From Alligator mississippiensis (lineage: Eukaryota; Chordata; Crocodylia; Alligatoridae): a DNA stretch of 64,000 nucleotides. The translations under genes and the position numbers were made by a program. Where the stretch lies: the NCBI RefSeq assembly GCF_030867095.1, contig NC_081833.1, positions 76,079,395-76,143,394 on the forward strand, written 5' to 3'. Under the pieces are notes generated by a model that saw only the letters and a program-made list of their open reading frames with translations, was not told the DNA's origin and did no database searches. The stretch's first letter is position 1. Every line of letters starts with the position of its first letter. Below, one piece after another: positions 48,201 through 59,600 of the stretch.

Positions 48201-49904
48201 TGCCTGTCCCTGCGGAGCCAGCAGTGAATAATTCAATGTTTAAGGCACGACTTGGCCAGTGCATGCCCGTGGGAGCCCTGGCACCACGTTTGCTCTCCAT
48301 CACCTGCCAGCAAGCAGCAGGAGCCGGGCAAGTGGAAGGGGAAGCTGGACTCAAGGGCAGCGTCCCCTTTCACCAGCCTGGTGGTCACCAGCCCGCTGCC
48401 GGGTGTTGTGGGGATGACTGGGCCAGGGTGCTGCACAGACGCATGACCTTTGCCCCACGGGGCTTCCAGGACCAGAGGCTGTTGAGAGGGAAGTGGTAAG
48501 GAGGGACTGAAAGGAGCAGGAGCCCCTTCCCGGGGCCCAGCGAGAGGCTGGTCTGATGGTGCAGTGCCCAGGCAGGGAGGCTGGAGCTGACATCGGAGGC
48601 TGCGTGAACTGGGGACAGTGACGGGTGGTCTAGGGAGGGCCTGGAAAGCGCATGGTGGATGGCTGAGAGCGCAGCGCAGGAAGGAGCAGGGCAGGTAGGT
48701 GCCCTGGCCATAGCTGCAGGCCAGAGGTTGATTGCTGCTGACCCACAGGCTGGAGAAGACGGGGTGGGGGAAAGGATACGGTACAATGTGACCCCAGGCA
48801 GGAGGATGGGAGCGGACGATGCCTGGGCTCCTGGGAGGCATGACAGACCAGGAAGGAGGCAGAGTGAGGAGGAAGTCGTGGTGGCGACTGCGGGCGCGCA
48901 AGCTGTGGTTGGTCCATCAGCTGTTGCCAGCAAGGTGCACTTCCTTCTCCTGCACGGGGGCCAGCTCTGCTGTATCCCCCGCAGCCCGTCTCATCTGCAG
49001 CACGTGGTGCCTGCATGCCCAGGCCCAGCCGCCTGCCTGCTCCCTATGTGCCCCTGCCTCGGGCTGCCCTTGAGTCCAGCTACAGCATCCGGCTGGCCAC
49101 ACCAGCAGGGACAGGAAGCAGAGCTGAGCCACTGCAGCACTTGCAGTTTCGGTGTTTGTTCAGCAAGAACTTTGCCCTTAAGACCTGGGCACAGCAGGCC
49201 CCGCTCCAGGCTTCCTGCCTTATGCAATCCATGCAGCTCTGTGGGGGCCCAGCTGGAGGGAAGCTGCAGGGGTGAAGCAAAAGCCCTGGTCCCTTCTGCA
49301 TGGGGGGACTAGCAGCCCACCCCTGCGCTGGGCCAGTTGGCTCTAGCACGCTTGCAGTTGCAGCAAACAGCTCATGCCCGAGCTCTGCTGCCCACGCAGC
49401 CCCACCCGGCATGTCCCGTCACCAGGCTGAGCTTACTGGGGCAGAGGTGGCCCCACGCCTCACCTGTCAGCCCTGTTTGTCACCTTCGTCCTGCCCAGCA
49501 TCCGCTCCCAGCCGCCCGCCCTCAGACAGGGTGTGGGAAGACACCTTCCCCTTCTCCTTTCACTTCTCTGGCTCCTGCCCCTGCCCTGGGGCCAGCTCGA
49601 AGGCCTGGTGGCTCCTGAGGTTGGGGCCCGGGGCCTGCAGCTGCTGGTGGTTGCTGGCTGCTTTCTAAGCTGAGGTCCCTGGTCCCACTTCCCAGTCACG
49701 GGTGTCCCTAGCGCACGGGGTCGAGCATCGGCACTTTGTTGGGGTCTTCCCCAGGGGGGCTGCAAAGCCAATGCACCCAAACAGCACCCCGGGACATGAC
49801 ACCCTTGACCCCGAAACCTGCCTGGTGCTACAGCCCTGCTGATGGGGGGGCAGCCGGATCCCCTGTGCCTGGCACCCCGGGGCAGCCTCCTAAGACCATG
49901 AGAG

Positions 49905-50295
49905 TGGTCACGTATGGGGCAGGGCATAGGTCTGTCACGTCTGGTCTCAGAGAGTCCGCCGCCACCTATAAGTTTATCAGGGGTGACCGCCAGGACCTGG
50001 GGGAACGTTTGTTCACCACAGCGCCCCAAGGGATGACGAGGTTGAACGGTCACAAACTCCGTCGCAGCGGATTCAGGCTGGACACAAGGACGAATCTCTT
50101 CACTGTCCGAGCCCCCGAGGTCTGGAACAGCCTGCCACCGGCGTGGTTCCAGCACCCACTTTGAACACCTTCAAGAAAAAATTGGATGCTTATCTTGCTG
50201 GGATCCTGTGACCGCAGCTGACTTCTGCCTTCAGGCAGGGGCTGGACTCGATGGTGGTCCCAGGTCCCTTCCAGCCCTAGTGTCTATGAAATCTA
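49905..50295 (+). mobile_element. CR1 LINE 3' fragment
   Basis: It runs from CCACCTATAAGTTTATCAGG through CACAAACTCCGTCGCAGCGG, TTCAGGCTGGACACAAGGAC and CTGGAACAGCCTGCCACC. It ends with GGGCTGGACTCGATGGTGG, GGTCCCTTCCAGCCCT and ATCTATG. It lies about 350 bases upstream of the CDH1 start, at the edge of its promoter. Confidence 0.92.
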
Positions 50296-50559
50296 TGGGG
50301 AGGAGACGGGGGTCACCCCGGGCAGGATCAAACCCCGTGTCCCAGCTCTACACCCTGCCCCGCCTCTCCAGGAGGGTGCCGGTCCGCGGGTGCGGAGGGA
50401 GGGGCAGCCCCCCAGGCCGGACCAGCGCGATGCGGGGGAGGAGGAGGAGGAATCCCGCCCTGCCCCGCACACGCATCGGGCAGGGGCAGGACCGGGGGAG
50501 GCGGAAACCCCCGCCCGCAGCCCCGAGGACCTCCCCCGGGCCCGGCCCATCCCGGCCCG

Positions 50560-50651
50560 TCCCGTCCCGTCCCGTCCCGACCCACCTGCGGGGCGGAGCC
50601 GGGGCCGCTCACCTGCCCGCGCCGCGCCCGCCCGGCCCGCACTCCGCGTCC
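50560..50651 (+). promoter_or_regulatory. CDH1 proximal promoter with two CACCTG E-boxes
   Basis: CACCTG occurs at 50583-50588 and 50610-50615, with a GGGGCGG box between them and (CCCGT)n just upstream. Paired E-boxes close to the start are a known feature of the E-cadherin promoter, where SNAI, ZEB and TWIST-pathway repressors act. Confidence 0.65.
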
Positions 50652-53600
50652 ATGGGGCCGCCCGGCGCCGCGCTCTGCCTCCTGCTGCTGCTGCAGGTGA
50701 GACCCCGGCCCCGACCCCACCCCGACCCCCGACCCCATCCCCATCCCCATCCCCATCCCCACCCACACCCGGCTCACGCTGTCTCCCCGCCAGGCCGGCC
50801 CGGGGCTGTGCGAGGAGACGCGCTGCCAGCCCGGCTTCAGCGCCCAGACCTTCACCTTCGCCGTGCGCCGGCACAGCCTGGAGAGGGGCAGAGTCCTGGG
50901 CTCAGGTGAGCGCTGCGCCGCGGGTCGCCCAGGGGACCCGACACCCCTAGTGCCCCTGTGCCCCCCTGCCCAGTGCCCCAAGACCCTTAATCCCTCCGTG
51001 CTCCGTGCCGAGACCCCTAGTCCCCTGCGTCCCATGCTCCAGGACCCCCCAGGGTCCCTGTGCCCAGTGCCCCTCCCCATCAGGATCCCGTGCCGTCCTG
51101 GTGCAGCGTCCCGGGGGGGCGGCAGGTGCTGAAAGGCCCCGAGAGAGGGGCGGGCTGGCCGCTGGCAGGGAAAGGCAAAGAGCAGCACAAAGCCCCTTCC
51201 CACCTGCCCTTTCCCGGCGCTGGGAGGGAGGGAGGGAGGGAGGGAGGGAGGGAGCAGGCTTGTTCTAACTCGCATTGGGCGGGCGCGGGGCTCCGGTTGA
51301 CTGTTGAACTCTGACAACCCGGCTTTGATGGATCGCACCAGGCACGGCTGGTGCCACCTCCCCGCCCGCGGCTCGCCCTGCGCTGGGGCGGTGCAAACAG
51401 GAAGCTGGAGGGCAGCACGCTGCGGCCAAGGGCTGCGCTCGGGAGTGCCTGGGCAGTCGGTTCTGGCGGGCGAGGAGCAAATGCAAGCAGTGGGCTGAGC
51501 TGGTCCAGGGGTGCTTTTGTCTGGGGCAGGGTGGGGGCAGCTCTCTCCCCTGGCACTGCACAAATGCCTGGCACTGTTTCAATGGTGGTGTTCACAGCAA
51601 GTGCAGGGCCTCTCTGTTCTCTGCCGGGCGCCCCTGGCTGCCAAAGCCCCCTGCCCAGGGCTGACCTGACAGGCTGTTGTAAATCTGGGGTGTCCCCAAC
51701 CCCAAGCTCCTAGGGGCATGGGTCCCCAGCTGCTTGGGGGGCGCTGTGTTGGTCTGCTGGTCCCCACCCTAGGGTCATGGTTTTGGGGATTCCCTGAGAG
51801 GGCTGACACCAGGACAGCAGGAGCTGCCAGCCCACGGGGTCTGGCAATGTGGAGGAGTCGCTGCAGGGCATGCAAGGGCATGGAAGCTGTGCCACAGGAG
51901 CTGTCTGTGTGTGTGCGCTCCTGCCCCAGAGCAGAGCAGGGTCCCCCGCACCTGCCGTGGGGCGAGAGCACATGCACGGGCCATTCCCCGAGGTAGTCGC
52001 AGCATGATGTCCAGGCTGCAAGAAGGCTGAAGCTGTTCCCACCCTGGGTTGGCACATGAGCTGGGCTTCCCTTTGCCAACCAGGGGCTTTTTCCTGGCTG
52101 GCAGGGAGCAATGGGGTCTGTCTGGGGAGAGCTGGTTGGAGGCAGCCGACTAGACGGGTCTTGTGCATCCTCTCAGTGATGGCAGAGCACTGTCCCCAGG
52201 GCCCGCAGGAGCAGCAGGGGTGGCTGGAGAAGTGCGTGGTCTGTGCTGGCCTCCAAAGACCTGCCTGCTGGCACCTGAGCCCCAGAGCCAGAGGGGTGCT
52301 GATGCAGCTCGTAATTTGGGCTGTACCTACTGCGCTGCCTGGCGTGGCTCGTTGTCCATGACTTTGTTAGCGGCTGTTGCCGGCTGGTGGGATGTGGGTG
52401 CTATGTCCAGACAAGCCAGCCTGCTGCGCTTGCTGCAGTTACACCAACCTGCTGCATGCAGCCTGCCCCAGCCCCTTGCAGGGGCACATCCCTCCCCGGT
52501 TCGCATGCCAGCGGTTGTGGGAGCTGGTCTGAGGCCTGAGTTAGCAGTGACGCTTCCTCTTTCCCTTGGCATTTGTGCTGTAGCTGGGGGAGGGAGCCGG
52601 CGTGGGGGCGGCTGGTGCTGGGATTGCAAAGCATGGCGTGTGTGGGGGTCCTGGGCTGCGCTGGGGCTTTCGAGAGGTTGCGATGGAAGTGCTGTTTGCT
52701 CCTGGTTAATGGGTGACGAGGCTGGTGGCGACAACACAGCTGCTGCGAGGCAGCTCTGGCTCCGTCCTGTCTGAGGGGGAACATGCTAGAGCCCAGAGGC
52801 AGCCAGTAGAGGAGTCGCAGAGAGACGCATGGGGAAACCCGTGGCACCCGTGCCTTCCTGGCAGCTCGTGGTGCAGAGCAGTGTCTCCAAATCAGCTGGG
52901 ACACTTGGTTCTGGTTCTTGCCTGATCACGAGTTGCCCGGGGGTCCTGCCTTACGCTACCACGACCGGTGATTTCCCCGCTGGCCTGAGCCACCCTTCTG
53001 TGCAACTGCCCCGGTTCCTTGAGTGGGAATTCCCCAGGTTCCCAGCCCCGCTGCTTTCTGTTTCAAAAGTTTGGCAGGGGCGGGTGCGGGGGCCGAGAGC
53101 AGAGACATGGCCCTAGGTCTCCTCCCTGCTCTCTGCCCGCACTCGAGACCCTGGAGCCGGCTTGACCCTCTGGAGAGGCTCAGCCCAGGAGCAGGTGGCA
53201 GGAGAGTCCCTGTGCAAAGCACTCCCATCCCTGGGACCAGGAGCCTGTTGGCTGCAGACCGGAGTAGCCCAGCAGGTGCTGGTGCCCCCAAGGGCACGGG
53301 GCAGTGTAGACAGTGTCCACCTGGGGCTGCAACCGGAGGCAGCTCAGTGCTGGTGAGACGTAGCTTGGAGAGAGCCCTTGTAGCCCTGTCCCGGGAGCTG
53401 CACACAGGTTACCTGTAAGGCCTCAGCTGCCCACAACCAGCGGAAGAGCTGGTCCCCGGGCGCAGGAGGCTGGAGACTGCCTCGCCGGGCAAGCAGGGCG
53501 GCCGTGCCAGGGTGCTGGCAGGGCACAAGGCTTCTGGTGTGATAATCCACAGTGACAGGGAGGCAGAACTGGCCTGTAATTAGGGGATTAGCGCCCAGGC

Positions 53601-56600
53601 AGGCCCCTCCCATGGACCTGTCTGGATTTTTTTAAATCAAATTTTGTTTCTGGGCCAAATTAGTTCTGAATTTTGACTGAGCAGAGCTCAAGTCCATGTG
53701 GCGATATCTCCGGCAAGTCTCCTCTCTTCCAGACTCTTCTTCAGTCTGGGGCTTCAGAAGTTCCCACATCCATGGCAGGCATCCTACGTGCAAGCCCAGA
53801 GGCTTGGAGGTTGAGGTGCCCCTGGTCTTGCTTGCCCTGAGCTGAACGGCTGAAGGAGCTAGGGGCAAAGCTTGAGACCAGTCCCCCGTCACCATCAATG
53901 GCCCCCATCGGAGGCATTATAGACTCGCGGGGTCAGCCTGCCTGCAGTGCGCCGGACAGGCCTTGACCCCCTAACTGCACTTGGGTCCATTCGCGGCTGA
54001 GAGGATGGTGTCTCCCAGACAGGTCTGGATAGGCCTGTGCGTGGGGGCAGGAGGAAAACCCAGGCACGAGGGGCTCTCTTGGACCCGCTGTGAACACTTA
54101 GTGCCTGAGCAGGGCTGCTCCTGGGCAGTGGCCAGGTGCTTTGGACTGTACCCAAAACCCTCCCTGCAGACCCGTCACTGAGGATTCCCCTCGGAGGGCT
54201 GGATGGAGCTGCCCGGGATGCATTAATTGTGTGGAGGAAAGCCTCCCGCTGGGTGATTCCCTGTGGGCATCAGCAGCTGCTTGCTTTCCTCGAGGCAGTC
54301 CCGGGAGCGCCCGCGCCTCCATCGCCAGCTTGCTGGGGGGAGCTGCCGTACGGGGAGGGGATGAGCTGGAAGCCAAGCATTCCCAACCACTGACTGCTCG
54401 TGGTGCCTTGGGCAAATCCCTGTGCACCCATGCTGGGACTTGTAGGTTGGGGGCAACAACTAGCACCAAGGGCGTTGGGAGTGAGCTGTAGGCAGGCTAG
54501 CCAGCGACAGGGCGACAGGCAAGGGGGTGAAGCCCTGTCTCCACCCGAGAGTGGCCTCAAGTGGAGGGGGAGGTAATCCTATGCACCCCGTTGGAAGAGG
54601 ATTTGTAGCTCATCTGGTCCCTCCACGGTGGGTCCATTGTGCTGAGCCCCACAGCCCCACCCTGCACGGCCCCGGCCACTCCTGCAGCCTGGCAAGGCTT
54701 TGGCTGGCGTCCCAGAGCTGAGCGCCATGCCTGGCGCGTTCCCAGCCCGGCTGGGGGTGGCACAGCCGCTGTGTACACACGCAGGTGACTGGCGTCTGAG
54801 TCAGCTCTCAGGAGAAACTCGCCCAGCCAGTCTGGACCGGGGCGAAACTCCTCAGTGATGTCACCAGCCCTGCCCTGCGCATGTGGGAGTGGGCCCTGCT
54901 GGGGGGGCACGCCGGCCTGGCTGCCCCTGCACTCGGGTCCTGTGCTCCAGGCCTCTGCTCCCACCTGGGCTGGGGTGGCAAAGCCGGGCTGGAATAACCT
55001 GCCGCTGGCAGGAACCCGGGAAGGCAGGGGAGGAAGTGCTTTTTCCTGCTCTACCTGCCCCCGGGGCTGGGCTGGAGGCTGCTGCGTCTCCTGCCCAGCC
55101 AGGAGCTGGAGTGACCACGCTGAGTCCTGATCCCTGGGCACCAATGTCCGAGCGGAGCTCTGCATCCGCACCCTGTCCTTAGCGCTGACACCCCCCGTGC
55201 CACACGATGGCTTCGGTCCAGACCTTGACCTGGGGTGGGGGTAGGAGGTCAGAGTCTTAAAGCGCTGGCGATCCTTTTCAGACTCTGGCTGGCTGGGATG
55301 GCGATTGGGTCTGGCATGGGGGCAGGGACATGCTCACAGCATCCCAGGGCTGGGGTCTCAGCACCTTCCCCTGCAGCTCATACTGCAGCTGGAGTCGACA
55401 AGGGGGGTCCTGCAGGGAAACTGAGGCAGCCCCACATGCGAGCTGTCGGCATCCAGCAGTCAGGAAGACCAGTGTCTTCCTTCACCCCTGCCCCGGTCGG
55501 TGCAAGTGAGGCCGTGGGGTTGGCTCTGCTGGCCAGGATGCAGGGGGCTGGCTCGGAGCATGGCACCGGCTGCGGAGAAAATGTGCCCCAGGAGGTGCCG
55601 GAGCCTCCGTGCTTCAAAGGCCGTCACTGTGAACGCACCCGGCACCAGGCGTATTGCAGCCATCGCCCGTTGGGAGGCTGAGCCATCAGCTCTCAGGTCC
55701 CATCACTTATGCATGGCCCAAGAGCCTTGCGCCCATGGCAGAGAGACGCTATGGGTCTAGCTGCCTGGGGAAGGTGTCCGTGCAGCCACTTAGTTCCCTG
55801 GATCACTGAGGCCCTGGCAGCTGGGTGCAGGAGCTGGGTGGGGTGGGGTCACTTGGGGCCTTGCCCAATGTGTTTCAGTTTTAAATTCCACCCGCTGCGG
55901 GGAACCCGATCCCGTCTCTGCCTCCTGCCAGGCAGCCGGCTCCCCCAGGCAACAGGAAAGTTCTGGCTCCTCCTTGGAGCCCTTGGGAAATGTGAAAGGT
56001 CTCCAGGTACTTTCCAAAAGAGCTGGGTCTGGGGCAGTGCAGGGGGACGCAGTGAAACCTCGGCACCCCTGAGAAGCTGCTGAGCTGGGAGCTGCTGCCA
56101 CGAGAGCCCGGGGCTTTGGGGATGAACGTGCAGCTCCCCCGGGCTGCAGCCAGGCAGGGACCCCAGAGGGGCACGCTCTTGGCTGGGATGCCAGAAAGCA
56201 GGGGGTGGAAGGAGACTTGGCTGGAAGGAAGGACAGGGCAGAAAGTGAAAGCTTTCATGGCGGGGGGATTATACAAAGGACTCCTGCATATTCCTAGCAG
56301 GACAGGTGCGTGCAGCGAGGCGAGGTGTGATGCATCCCTGTGCTGCTCCACAAGCTGAGCTCTGCTGTCTGCCCACGCCCTGCCCCTGGCACAGACACCA
56401 CCCTGGAGAGGCACTGCCCTGGACGGTGGCACCCGGCTTGGTCTCCTGTTACACCGAGAGGCTGTTGGTCGTGTTAGTCTGATACTGAACTTGGGCTCAA
56501 GAAAGCTCGTGCTTTATATCCATACCTGATGTTGCTGGTCTATAAAGGGGCACCTCTGCCCTGCCTTCAGTCTGGGGGCCCAGAAAGGTGCAAACCACCC

Positions 56601-59600
56601 TTGCCTCCTGCTGCATAGCCAAGGCCCTTCCCTCCCGGGGCGCAGCCTGCCTCCCTGCCCCGGCTGAGATCAAGCATGACTGGGGGCATCCAAAATCCCG
56701 GAGGCCTGGGACTTGCATGAAGGCTGCCTGCCTGGATCTGGGGAGCCCCTGAAGCCCCAGGTCTGTAGTCCTGGCAGGGTGCTGGCCCGGTTGAGTCCTA
56801 CAACCCATGGATTTTTGTAGGCTCAGTTTTTGAGCTTTGCTCAGTTGCATTTGGTACTAATTGGGACTTGGATTAAAGAAGAAAAAAAAGATCTCCCTGC
56901 CTCAGGCAGGGGCATAGGGCTGCCCGGCTCTCCCCAGGACAGGCTGCTGGACGCGGTTGGGCCCCCCCTTGCAGGAGGCTTCATTGCTGCTGAGGGAGGC
57001 ACAGGCCGAGAGGGTGCGAGAGCCCCTCTCATCATACCCATTTATAAATCCATAGTGCCTTCACACCTTGAATACTGCGCCCAGTTCTGGTGCCCGCACC
57101 TCAGCAAGGACATAGAAGGACTCGAGAAGGTCCGGAGATGGGCAACCGGATGAGGGGTACGGAGGGGTTTCCATGCAAGCTGAGACTGGAGGGGACAAGC
57201 CGGGTCAGCTTAGCAAAGGAGATATGAGAAGGGTTTACAAAATACTAACTGGTGAAGAGAAAGTCCATGGGGATTTCTTATTGACTTTCACAAGGCAAGA
57301 ACCAGGGGTCACAAACTGAAATAAGTAGGCAGTCGGTTCAAAACGAACACCAGGAAGTTCCTTTTCACCCACGGGTCACTAACGCGTGGAGGTTACAGCC
57401 GCTGGATGTGGTGGACACTGAGAGCTCGGCCAGATCCACCAAGGGAGTGGACATGCTTGGAGCAAAGGGGCTGAGCAGGGAGTGAGGGGCACGGCCCTTG
57501 AGTCGCAGTCTCCAGGTCGAGGAAGGTCCAAGGGAGAGGGACCGTGGAAAACCCGTGGTCAGACCCAGGTTGCTCTCCCTTCCAGCTTTCGTTTTCTGCC
57601 TGTGTGATGGGAAACTGAGCACAATGGACGGGGGTCTTTCCCAGTCGATAGCAGTCCTGGAAGCCAATGCTTCCAAGGCCCTGCACGGCTCCGAGTACCC
57701 CAAGTTAGCAGGGGACAGACCGCTGCTGACTGGGCCTGGTGGCCACAGGACCCTAGGTTTGCTCCCTCCCGGCTGTGAGACTCTGGTCTCCCCCTGCCCA
57801 GCCCCGGACCGGGGGAGGGATTGTAGCAGCCTGCGGGGGCTGGAGGTCTGGGGACCGGGCAGCGTTTGTTCGGTGCTTGCTGCAACCTGCTTCCCGGAGC
57901 TGACTCGGGAAGCCCTGAGCCACGCGGTGCCACGTCAGCACGCACCTGCCTCTGCCGCTGGGGCAAACGGCTGGGGTTTCACCGCCGTGGAAAGAGGGGC
58001 CGTGGCTGCACGCAGTGCAGAAGTGGCTCTCGCCTGTGGAGCGGCTCCAGGCTGGCACCGCGGTGGCACTGGGGTTCTCGCTGCCCCCTCTGCCGGGCCA
58101 CGGAGAGGCCTTGAGCAATGCACAGAGCATGGGGAAGGCGCGGCTGGGATAGGGGGTGGATGGGTTGCAGCTGCCCAGAGCTTCCCACCCTCTGCAAGCA
58201 GCTCCTAACTGGGAGGAGTGGGTGAGCACCACGGAGCTCAAGTGAGAGCTGCGTCACCACGTGGCCGTGACGAAACGAGGGCTCTGAACCGTGGCAGGTA
58301 CCAGGGGTGTCAGCTGCTCTCCCGCCCGGGCACCCCTGCACCCATGGGTCCCCACACGTCGCCTCTAACAGCGCCAGGTGAGCCCTGCCGCCCCTTCCTA
58401 GCTGCGATCCGGGGGAGCGGCTGTGACACACACGACGTCTCCAGAAAGGAGGCAGACGGACTGGAAAACCCAGTGCTCCCTTGCGGTCTCTGGTTTGCAG
58501 GCTCCTGGGATTGCATGAGCCTGGCAGCCGTTCCCTGCTGCCTGCCTCCTGGGAAATGCTCAGCGCCGCCTTGCCGCAGGGCTCGTGGTGACGGCACTAC
58601 TCGGGCGGCAGCGCAGCCCCGGGCTAGCGGGCACGGATGTGAGTGGCCGGGGTGGAGGACACTGTGAAGCAGGGGGCAGCCGGTCTAGGGCGAGCTGCCT
58701 GGTCGTCCGTGCTGGTGCTGGGGGTGGCTCTGGGGAAGGGGACAAGGGGTTCCCGCCAGGAGAGAGGCACAGGGTGCAAGCCCCAGGGGCTTGGCTTCTG
58801 CAGGGAGCTGGGAGGGAGCCCCCGAAAGCCAGACGGAGCCAGCTGGGCACCCGGGAAAGTGCCCCCAGCCCCCAGCGGTCTGTGGGAGGTGGCGACAAGC
58901 AGCTCTGCTGGGCTTGTGCGGAGTGGTGAAGCTGAACGGCCGTGCCTGCACCCAGCCTGCGCTCGGTGAGGCCCCGGGCTCCCGCTCCACCAACAGAACC
59001 GGTTTGCAGCCAGGCAGGAGCATTCGTGCAGCATCGCCAAACTGGTTTTCAAACCGGTGCAGGGCCGGCATATGTAGACGTGCCTGAGCGTGTCCTCTCC
59101 AGAGCCCCCTTCCTGCCTGGCTCCAGTTCGTGGACTGGGCTGTGTCTGCAGACGTTGCACTCATTCTTCTCCGTGACGTTAAACCCACCTAGCCCCATAA
59201 ACCCTGCTCTGCTTTGGCTCAGGACCTCCCAGCTCAGCTCTGCTCCCGGCTTGTGACTGGCCTTTGGAGCGGGCTGCTTGCTCTGGTGCCCCTGGCCTGT
59301 GCCGTGGCCACACCGATGGCCAGCATGGACTTCCTTGCAGGTCCGTGGACCATGCTGCACGCTGGGGCTAGCCCGGTCTGCAATGACGGTGGTAGGGGAC
59401 CCGTGGGCAGGATGCGCCTGCAGTGCTGCACTGGGACCAGGAGCCTGGGACGATGCCTTCAAGGCTTCAGGACCGGGCAGCAGGGAGGGAAACCACTCTG
59501 CTCTGGGTCTGACGCTTTCTGTCCTTGCCGTTCAGCCCAGTTTGTGCAGACACACGAGCTGCCCCGGGGAGGCATCAGATGCCCTTGCTCCAGCTGATTT

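Larger units (their letters stand above)
44441..50500. other. Intergenic spacer, CDH3 to CDH1
   Basis: No gene is supported. Open frames at 45475-46284 and 46426-47316 are GC-driven and have no recognisable domain, splice pattern or start context. The spacer holds an old CR1-like remnant (about 45010-45290) and a clearer CR1 3' end (49905-50295). Confidence 0.5.

Noticed and set aside
55385-55425. GGGAAACTGAGGCAG, a possible third MIR core
   Set aside because: The match is limited to one short word with no flanking MIR similarity.
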